A stretch of DNA of 64,000 bases from Domibacillus robiginosus. Its GTDB lineage: Bacteria > Bacillota > Bacilli > Bacillales > Domibacillaceae. The stretch spans positions 186,001 to 250,000 of the forward strand of contig NZ_LAHL01000011.1 in assembly GCF_000966195.1 (NCBI RefSeq), read 5' to 3'. The notes under the pieces are model-generated. The model worked only from the letters and a program-made list of their open reading frames with translations, searched no databases and was not told where the DNA came from. Position 1 is the stretch's first letter. Each line of letters starts with the position of its first letter. A program made the translations under genes and the position numbers. Below, one piece after another: positions 59,051 to 64,000 of this stretch.

Positions 59051-59083
59051 AAGAACACAAATGAACGTATCATTTGTGTTCTT
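59051..59083 (-). terminator. Terminator of the EamA gene
   Basis: Perfect 14-bp stem (59051-59064 with 59070-59083) followed on the minus strand by a T run (A run at 59044-59052 on the plus strand). Confidence 0.9.
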
Positions 59084-59105
59084 GGGAATTCTTCTAAACA
59101 GTCAC

Positions 59106-60023
59106 TTAAAATTTTTCTGTTTGTTGGGATGATAAATAGCTTTGCTCTCTTTGGCGGTCTTTAATAACGATTAACACCCCAAAAAGAATTAAAACAGAAC
59201 CTACCCAAAAGGTTGCGCTAATAGTTTCATTTAGTATCAGCCACCCTAATAGTGTCCCAACAACAGGTTGGAAAAAAAAGAAAATCCCTCCACCAGAGGC
59301 ATTTAGTATTTGCAGCCCACGATTCCACAATAGAAATGCAATAGCAGTTGATACTATTCCTAAATAGAGCAACCCTCCCCAGATAGTGGGGTCCGTTAAT
59401 TCGTTCATATCTAATTTAGGTAATCTTGTGATAACAAAAGGAGTTAGAACAACAAAAGCAATTAAAGTAGCATAAGTGTTTACCACGATTTGTGAATAAT
59501 CACTAGGCAAGCATTTCACAAGAACAGACATCAGTGCCCAGGTTAAAGCAGCTATGGTAAGCGAGATGCCTCCTAACATACTAGACATGTCAATATCATC
59601 AATTCCAACAATAATAATGACACCAATAGTAGCTAAACTTACAGAAATAGCTTTCTTAAACGTTAATTGTTCTTTCAAAATTAAGCTAGCAAATACCACC
59701 ATGAATGCTGGTGTGGTAGCAGTAATAATCGCTCCCATTTGTGCACTAGAAAGCATGGTACCTGTTTCTTGTGTGACAATAGAAATGACATATCCTACAA
59801 TCGAAATTGCCATTATAACCCCGATATGTTCTCTTTTAATTTTCCAATTTTGCTTAGTAACAAGTCCAATACATACTAACGCAACAAGCGCGATAAGATA
59901 ACGCAGCCATACAAGTTCTAATGGCGGAATAACTGCCACTACTACTTTTACGACAACATACATACCTCCCCAAATGCTTGAAGCCAGTATTAAAAATAAT
60001 GAACCAATAAGTGTATTTTTCAT
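59106..60023 (-). CDS. EamA/DMT-family transporter
   Basis: 305 residues with ten membrane helices in two EamA repeats (about 5-140 and 150-290), typical of drug/metabolite exporters. Family landmarks are ASSIWGGMYVVVK at the start and a second-repeat segment FLLWNRGLQILNASGGGIFFFFQPVVGTLLGW. ATG at 60023 follows ggaggg. The mRNA leader carries a small peptide gene and hairpins, suggesting induction by a ribosome-acting compound. Exported substrate is unknown. Confidence 0.88.
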   Translation of the reverse strand: MKNTLIGSLFLILASSIWGGMYVVVKVVVAVIPPLELVWLRYLIALVALVCIGLVTKQNWKIKREHIGVIMAISIVGYVISIVTQETGTMLSSAQMGAIITATTPAFMVVFASLILKEQLTFKKAISVSLATIGVIIIVGIDDIDMSSMLGGISLTIAALTWALMSVLVKCLPSDYSQIVVNTYATLIAFVVLTPFVITRLPKLDMNELTDPTIWGGLLYLGIVSTAIAFLLWNRGLQILNASGGGIFFFFQPVVGTLLGWLILNETISATFWVGSVLILFGVLIVIKDRQREQSYLSSQQTEKF

Positions 60024-60063
60024 GTTTTTACCCTCCGTTTTATTAGGCTAGCTACGCCCTAAC

Positions 60064-60094
60064 GGAGAGAAGCAGTTATTCGCGTTTTCTCTCC
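60064..60094 (-). promoter_or_regulatory. Leader hairpin upstream of the EamA gene
   Basis: 8-bp stem ggagagaa (60064-60071) / ttctctcc (60087-60094) starts right after the leader peptide stop codon on the minus strand, and a second small stem (ttagg / cctaa, about 60043-60062) lies closer to the EamA binding site. The arrangement fits attenuation coupled to leader translation. Confidence 0.55.
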
Positions 60095-60095
60095 A

Positions 60096-60152
60096 TTAAG
60101 AGCAGGAGAGTGCTACTGGTACATCATTTTCAAATAAAGGTGCTAAAAACAT
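60096..60152 (-). CDS. Putative 18-residue leader peptide of the EamA gene
   Basis: MFLAPLFENDVPVALSCS, with aaggag eight bases before the ATG at 60152. It ends just before the hairpin and about 70 bases upstream of the transporter start. Such short peptides precede inducible antibiotic-resistance genes and stall ribosomes in response to the drug; here that is inferred from layout only. Confidence 0.6.
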   Translation of the reverse strand: MFLAPLFENDVPVALSCS

Positions 60153-60285
60153 AAATATCAACTCCTTGTAAGATTCAATAATAAGTAAATACTAACAGAA
60201 TCAAATCATTAATCAACCTGAATTTGAATGGAGATTGTGAAAGATTATACTTAAAGTAACGGGGGGCTTATGTTTAAGAACAGAA

Positions 60286-60334
60286 GGTGTAGCAGCATCT
60301 CTTTTTTATTGAATTAAAGGAACAGAACAGTTCA
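60286..60334 (+). repeat. Dispersed element, copy B
   Basis: Shares an exact 22-base segment (ctcttttttattgaattaaagg, split here as 60299-60320) and flanking similarity with the copy at 60875-60928; each copy lies just upstream of a small immunity-like gene. Confidence 0.7.
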
Positions 60335-60352
60335 GAAAAAGGGGGGGATTTT

Positions 60353-60814
60353 ATGAATTACTCTGAATTGCTTCAATATCAGGGTTATATTTATTTAAAC
60401 TCAATATTTGAACCTGAAGATAACACGTTAATAGTGGACATTGACCGCTGTAAAAACAATGGAATTATAGTTGATGAAAAAACAAGAGAAGGTACTTTCA
60501 CGTCCTATGGTTTGATTGATGTAGACGACACCCTTCCAATTATTCGACTTAAATTTGATTGGTACATTGCATATTCAGTTAGAAACGAGAGTTTTACTGT
60601 AATGGATGAGTGCGAGGTTTACAAAGGAACGGCTTTTTCACTTTATTCAAAATCTAGATACCTCGACTTTATTGAAGTCGGCACCATAGCTGACGATATA
60701 TATCCTGGGCCGTTCAAACATTATGGGATAAATGCTTTAAACCATATAATTGATGTGGTATCGACTGAACCTCCAAGCATTTCGATATTACAAAGAAATG
60801 TTAAACAAGAGTAA
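60353..60814 (+). CDS. Immunity-like hypothetical protein
   Basis: 153-residue acidic protein, no membrane segments, with alternating beta strands (YIYLNSIFEPEDNTLIVDIDRC) and many aromatic residues. Strong aggggggg precedes ATG 60353. I cannot name a family. Size, acidity and its place in a row of unrelated small acidic genes resemble the immunity-gene arrays that accompany polymorphic toxins, although no toxin gene is seen. AT-rich codon use. Confidence 0.75.
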   Translation: MNYSELLQYQGYIYLNSIFEPEDNTLIVDIDRCKNNGIIVDEKTREGTFTSYGLIDVDDTLPIIRLKFDWYIAYSVRNESFTVMDECEVYKGTAFSLYSKSRYLDFIEVGTIADDIYPGPFKHYGINALNHIIDVVSTEPPSISILQRNVKQE

Positions 60815-60874
60815 GGGAAACCAGCAGATTACGAAGAATTGTTCTTAAACTCTTGGGTGCTTGAAATGAAAAAT

Positions 60875-60928
60875 GGGGGTAGCTGCGGCACCTCTTTTTT
60901 ATTGAATTAAAGGGGCAGGTTAGTTCAA
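60875..60928 (+). repeat. Dispersed element, copy C
   Basis: Second copy of the element seen at 60286-60334 (exact 22-base match at 60892-60913), continuing into ttaaaggggcaggttag, a variant of the CTAACGGGGCAGGTTAG motif. Confidence 0.7.
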
Positions 60929-60969
60929 TAAGAGGTATAATAATCTTCATACTATTAGGAGGTGTGGGT

Positions 60970-61284
60970 ATGAATGAAACTGGATATTTTGCCAGTATGA
61001 ATTATACTGGCAAGCACCTGCATATAGACAATTATAAAGACGAATCTACTCCTTTCGTTGAGGCGATTGCTTGGGAACGACAAGATAAAACAATGGATAT
61101 ATTTTTTGATGATTTTAAAGATGATGAAGAGTTAAAAGCATTATTTGGAGACAAAGGACATTATTACGATGACGTTATAGGGGTGTTCTTGTATAACGTT
61201 AAAACAGATGAAGAAGCCTATGAAATGTTCTGTAATTGGGTAGATAAAGTGTTATATCCCTACCGAACTAGCCGGGAAGATTAA
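60970..61284 (+). CDS. Small acidic immunity-like protein
   Basis: 104 residues, strongly acidic (DDFKDDEELKALFGDKGHYYDDV), with mixed alpha/beta composition. ATG 60970 lies six bases after aggaggtg; GTG 60964 overlaps the binding site. Not recognised. First gene of a likely unit with the next two small genes. Confidence 0.72.
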   Translation: MNETGYFASMNYTGKHLHIDNYKDESTPFVEAIAWERQDKTMDIFFDDFKDDEELKALFGDKGHYYDDVIGVFLYNVKTDEEAYEMFCNWVDKVLYPYRTSRED

Positions 61285-61331
61285 TTTAAAAAGATATAGA
61301 ATGATTATTAATGAGTGAAAGGGGAAGTCGG

Positions 61332-61604
61332 TTGGCGCATAAACACCTTAAAGACAGATTTAAGAAGGCCTTGCAAGTAGTCGGAAAGATAATTAATGAA
61401 TGGGACCCTATGGACTTGCTGGCTCTTGATTGTCCAGATGATGAATACGAATTTGAAATTCAACGAATTGCATCGGCAGCTCTTCGTGTGAATAATGCTG
61501 AAGAATTAGCTGAAACTATTAATAAAGCTTTCGAAGGTGACTATAAAAAATCTAAAGATTGCTTATTGATTGCTGATAAAATTTTAAAAGAGCTCTTCAA
61601 CTAA
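61332..61604 (+). CDS. DUF1871 (YugE-like) family protein
   Basis: About 90 residues. The segment VGKIINEWDPMDLLALDCPDDEYEFEIQRI is the DUF1871 signature known from B. subtilis YugE; structure known, function not. TTG 61332 is placed well after aaagggga; ATG 61311 gives seven more residues and is an alternative. Members often sit among toxin-immunity genes, as here. Confidence 0.75.
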   Translation: MAHKHLKDRFKKALQVVGKIINEWDPMDLLALDCPDDEYEFEIQRIASAALRVNNAEELAETINKAFEGDYKKSKDCLLIADKILKELFN

Positions 61605-61629
61605 TGTAGTGTGATGAGGAGAAATTAAT

Positions 61630-62058
61630 ATGCTAATGATAACTGAAAATGTAAAAGGCAAATCCTATAAACAATTAATAAATTTACTAGCAAAACATTG
61701 TAATCGTTTTGCTTTTGTTGAGAATAGACAAATGATGGAGAATGAAGAAGAGCGTCTTGCCTATATTGATAATTTGACGGTCGATATTAAAGGACATTTG
61801 CTTGAAAGGAAAATTCAACGAAAATGGGAAACCACAAAACTTTCTGGAGGTACAGCATACGTTTTTTATTTTCAGTTGAATAATGCTACAAGGCAATTTT
61901 TGAAAGAACGTAGCAATTCTCTTTTTGATTGGATTAGCCCAGAACTGTCAGAAGACTTAATGTTTTATCAAAATGATAAATGTATATTGGCTGTATGCTC
62001 ACACGAGGGATTTTTTATGGTTGATGAAACTATATGGGACAGTTTCTTATTAAGCTAA
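61630..62058 (+). CDS. Immunity-like hypothetical protein
   Basis: 142 residues, acidic C-terminal part, no membrane segment. Features such as GGTAYVFYFQLNN and ILAVCSHEGFFMVDE suggest a mixed alpha/beta fold. ATG 61630 after gaggaga. Not recognised. It ends the row of small genes before a terminator. Confidence 0.72.
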   Translation: MLMITENVKGKSYKQLINLLAKHCNRFAFVENRQMMENEEERLAYIDNLTVDIKGHLLERKIQRKWETTKLSGGTAYVFYFQLNNATRQFLKERSNSLFDWISPELSEDLMFYQNDKCILAVCSHEGFFMVDETIWDSFLLS

Positions 62059-62071
62059 CGGGGTGCGTTAG
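62055..62071 (+). repeat. Dispersed CTAACG-type motif, perfect-arm copy
   Basis: ctaacg-gggtg-cgttag overlaps the end of the preceding gene. Related copies occur at 59018-59034, 60907-60923 and 63772-63788. Confidence 0.65.
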
Positions 62072-62086
62072 TTCAAGGCGACATAC

Positions 62087-62119
62087 AAAAAAGACCGATT
62101 TTTTTTTTCGGTCTTTTTT
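62087..62119 (+). terminator. Terminator after the small-gene row
   Basis: Perfect 12-bp stem (62087-62098 with 62108-62119) with T-rich loop and tail. Confidence 0.92.
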
Positions 62120-62248
62120 GTTGTTTTTCGTTACGTTAAAAACTAACAATTGAGAACGAGGTCTATAATAAACAGTTGTAAATAATGTTGTTTTTGTATT
62201 GAGGTAACTGTTGTTGCCACTCAGCGATTACAGGTGCCTCTATATCGA

Positions 62249-63295
62249 TTATTTAAACAATTTAATCGCTTCATTTAGTGCTCTTAAAGGTGGCATATAA
62301 TCCTGCAAAATCGAGGCAATAAGCTGGGCAATCAATTCATCCTTTTTATTTTCTAATTGTTGTCTTATTTCCTCAAGTCTGTCTTGTGCCCAATCTCGAT
62401 TTGGTTCAATATTTAATACAAACTCAGGCACCTCTAGCTTTGTTACATCTTGCGTTATATTTACATTCAATGATACTAACCATTGACTTTCATATTCACT
62501 CTCTTCACGGTCACTAGGCATTATAAAAACCTTAATATCTGCCGTTATCTCTTGACCGTTAAAATCTAATTTCACTTTAGGAATGCCCTTTAAACTGATA
62601 GACGGAAGAAATCCAAGCTTTTCTTTTAGGTATGCTTCACAAAACTCCTCTGCTTTGTGTAGTATTTCCCTCTTTATGGTGTTGATATCTAAAGCGCTTT
62701 GGAGTTCTTGAAGCTTGTTTTTTACCTCATCCAACTTAGCTACATATTCTTTTCCTTTTTCAGTAATTTCAAGAGGAATATGTTCTTTGAAATGTTCTAA
62801 TACCTTAGCCACATCCTGAGGGTTAAGACTGTCAGCTCCACTATTAATTGCATCTTGAATCCTATTTTTAGCTTCATTTACTCCACGTGTCACTTCTTCT
62901 CTTAAACGTCGTTCTGCTTCTGCGGCCGCAGCCGCAGCCGCCGCTGCAACTTCTTCTCTTAAACGCCGTTCTGCTTCTGCGGCCGCCGCCGCAGCCACCG
63001 CTGCAGCTTCTTCTCTTAAACGCCGTTCTGCTTCTGCAGCCGCCGCTGCAGCTTCTTCTCTTAAACGCCGTTCTGCTTCTGCAGCCGCCGCTGCAGCTTC
63101 TTCTCTTAAACGCCGTTCTGCTTCTGCGGCCGCGGCTGCAGCCTCTTCTCTTAAACGCCGTTCTGCTTCTGCAGCCACCGCCGCTGCAGCTGCCTCTCTT
63201 AAACGCCGCTCTGCTTCTGCAGCCGCCGTAGCCGCCCGAGCAGCTGCCTCTCTTAAACGCCGTTCTGCTCCACTAACTGGGTTGCCGATGGGCAT
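62249..63295 (-). CDS. Ala/Arg-rich repeat protein with eight AERRLRE units
   Basis: 348 residues. After MPIGNPVSG, residues about 10-135 consist of eight copies of (E)AERRLREE/A followed by alanine runs of varying length, predicting one long amphipathic helix or coiled coil. The C-terminal 200 residues are a different, mixed domain (coiled helix about 140-215, then strands with LKGIPKVKLDFNGQEITADIKVFIMPSD, then a final helix). ATG at 63295 follows aaggaggt. The repeat DNA is locally GC-rich with gcggccgc segments. Not recognised; a structural, spacer or adhesin-like role is possible. Confidence 0.78.
   Translation of the reverse strand: MPIGNPVSGAERRLREAAARAATAAAEAERRLREAAAAAVAAEAERRLREEAAAAAAEAERRLREEAAAAAAEAERRLREEAAAAAAEAERRLREEAAAVAAAAAAEAERRLREEVAAAAAAAAAEAERRLREEVTRGVNEAKNRIQDAINSGADSLNPQDVAKVLEHFKEHIPLEITEKGKEYVAKLDEVKNKLQELQSALDINTIKREILHKAEEFCEAYLKEKLGFLPSISLKGIPKVKLDFNGQEITADIKVFIMPSDREESEYESQWLVSLNVNITQDVTKLEVPEFVLNIEPNRDWAQDRLEEIRQQLENKKDELIAQLIASILQDYMPPLRALNEAIKLFK
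62890..63270 (-). repeat. Tandem coding repeat with variable alanine-codon runs
   Basis: Eight units, each containing the plus-strand core cttaaacgccgttctgcttc or a near-identical form, separated by 20-35 bases of gcn codons. Three consecutive units are almost identical, so length variation by slippage or recombination is expected. Confidence 0.88.
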
Positions 63296-63583
63296 AGTGA
63301 TTTACCTCCTTACAAAAAAATTAATTACAATAAAAGGCTTTCCTTTAAATGTAGTATTATTCAAAAGTGGCATTTTAAATATAGAAGAAACCCGTACTCA
63401 TTCATCTCAAGTACGGGTCTTATTTGTTATGTTATAAATCAATGTTTGAGAAGAGGGACTATAACAATTAGGAGTAAAAAGTTATTGTTTTCTTATTGAG
63501 CTGGGCAGTTTAGCTAAATTAGCTTCCGTAGTATCAAAAAACGTAACTAATTGATACTAGGGGTAAAGTTTGGAGGTGCTCAC
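63296..63583. other. Intergenic stretch with one terminator
   Basis: 288 bases. Hairpin acccgtact (63390-63398) / agtacgggt (63410-63418) with short T tail may terminate transcription in either direction. A diverged copy of the dispersed motif (gagctgggcagtttagct) is near 63497-63514. No gene seen. Confidence 0.5.
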
Positions 63584-63757
63584 ATGCCGTTAACTTTCTT
63601 TAGGAATCAAAAACAAAAACGAAGAGAGAAAAAAATTCAAAAGGGAATATGTCCCGCTTGCTCAGGTAGAGGAATTTTTACTTCAAGTATTGAATCAGTT
63701 TATATCGCGGATTGTGACACTTGTTTGGGTATAGGAAAGGCTACAAGGGATTCTTAG
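63584..63757 (+). CDS. Small zinc-ribbon protein with DnaJ-like CxxCxGxG motif
   Basis: 57 residues. Basic N-terminus (RNQKQKRREKKIQKG) then CPACSGRG and CDTCLGIG, the two CxxCxGxG-type motifs of a single DnaJ cysteine-rich zinc module. ATG 63584 after tggaggtg. Similar tiny proteins occur in Bacilli without known function. Confidence 0.72.
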   Translation: MPLTFFRNQKQKRREKKIQKGICPACSGRGIFTSSIESVYIADCDTCLGIGKATRDS

Positions 63758-63795
63758 TTAGTAATTTTCAACTAACGGGATGCTTTAGTGAAAGG

Positions 63796-63823
63796 AAAGG
63801 AGCTGTGTATAGCTCCTTTTTTT
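63796..63823 (+). terminator. Terminator after the zinc-ribbon gene
   Basis: 9-bp stem aaaggagct / agctccttt (63796-63804 with 63811-63819) and T run. Confidence 0.85.
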
Positions 63824-63860
63824 GTTGCAGAAAAAGTACCTAGAAGAATTAAAGAATAAT

Positions 63861-63908
63861 AAAAACAAATAACTTGGGCAGCTAAGTCTGCGGGAGTTAT
63901 TTGTTTTT
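63861..63908. terminator. AT-rich inverted repeat, probable bidirectional terminator
   Basis: 14-bp arms aaaaacaaataact (63861-63874) and complement (63895-63908) around a 20-base loop. Confidence 0.6.
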
Positions 63909-63995
63909 TACTATAATGAATAAACCGACATTATCTGCTATAATTTTCATAGTTAATTTTTTCCGAAAGAATGTTATAGCATGGGAGGAAGCAAA

Positions 63996-64000
63996 GTGGA
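63996..64000 (+). CDS. Possible start of a further gene, cut by the window
   Basis: GTG at 63996 lies seven bases after gggagga, and a TATAAT at 63939-63944 could be its promoter -10. Only the first codon is visible, so neither identity nor reality can be judged. Confidence 0.3.

Noticed and set aside
62887-63231. Leucine-rich frame on the plus strand opposite the Ala-rich repeat gene
   Set aside because: It is the antisense reading of the AERRLRE repeats, has no convincing ribosome binding site, and its periodic LLLLNAVLLL pattern is a by-product of the repeat DNA.
62890-63270. Regularly spaced repeats that could suggest a CRISPR array
   Set aside because: The spacers are alanine codons, not unique sequences, the repeats stay in one reading frame, and no cas gene is present.
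63840-64000. Missing rarA N-terminal part or cymR at the right end
   Set aside because: I looked for the Walker A region on the minus strand and for the cymR start on the plus strand; neither can be read in the last bases.
52138-64000. Prophage
   Set aside because: No integrase, terminase, capsid, tail or lysis gene is recognisable in the visible part of the accessory region.

Overview
The window is a chromosomal segment of an endospore-forming Firmicute (Bacillaceae-like). About 52 kb of conserved core genes is followed by about 12 kb of AT-rich accessory DNA. The host type is inferred from sporulation genes (spo0B, spoIVFA/FB, spoVB, safA), a Prp-processed L27, a T-box leader, a 6S RNA between aspS and tcdA, and gene order matching the Bacillus subtilis radC-mreBCD-minCD-spoIVF-rplU-obg-pheA and ruvAB-queA-tgt-secDF-recJ-apt-relA-hisS-aspS regions. 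I do not assign a species.

Layout of the core. 19-4910: DNA repair (radC), rod-shape (mreBCD) and division-site (minCD) genes. 4984-9326: sporulation protease and its partner (spoIVFA/FB), ribosomal proteins L21 and L27 with the protease Prp, the phosphorelay protein spo0B and the GTPase obg. 9360-15999: phenylalanine biosynthesis (pheB, pheA), then divergent nifS-nadR and nadBCA, which make NAD precursors under a likely NadR operator. 16065-20473: spore-coat morphogen safA, then a fructose PTS operon (fruRKA) with a likely CcpA site. 20573-25802: a HemD-like protein, ruvAB, queuosine genes and yajC. 25833-30137: spoVB, comN and secDF. 30181-33967: a GlnKL-type two-component system divergent from a glutamate/dicarboxylate symporter. 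34009-45721: a C45-type hydrolase, lapA-like, recJ, apt, relA, dtd, T-box-controlled hisS-aspS, 6S RNA and tcdA. 45828-51135: a degenerate EAL-HDOD protein and a GntR-controlled ABC transporter operon with a perfect 18-bp-arm operator palindrome.

At about 52135 the gene rarA (minus strand) is cut off after its C-terminal three quarters. The rest of the window is different in character: AT-rich, short hypothetical genes, large intergenic spaces and dispersed short repeats. This accessory region holds a two-gene membrane/coiled-coil unit; a solitary restriction-modification-type controller (C protein) with textbook C-boxes but no visible R-M genes; a 64-bp perfect palindrome; a Panacea-domain antitoxin-like gene upstream of a 652-residue four-TM protein of unknown function; an EamA exporter behind a leader peptide and hairpin; four small acidic immunity-like proteins (one DUF1871); and an Ala/Arg-rich protein with eight near-identical repeats. 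No integrase, transposase or phage structural gene is visible, and the 5' end of rarA does not reappear before the window ends.

The most promising candidates for something undescribed are the Panacea-plus-membrane-protein locus (56129-58603), the 405-residue membrane protein with its coupled partner (52430-53910), and the orphan controller locus (55089-55765). Functional statements for these are inference only.
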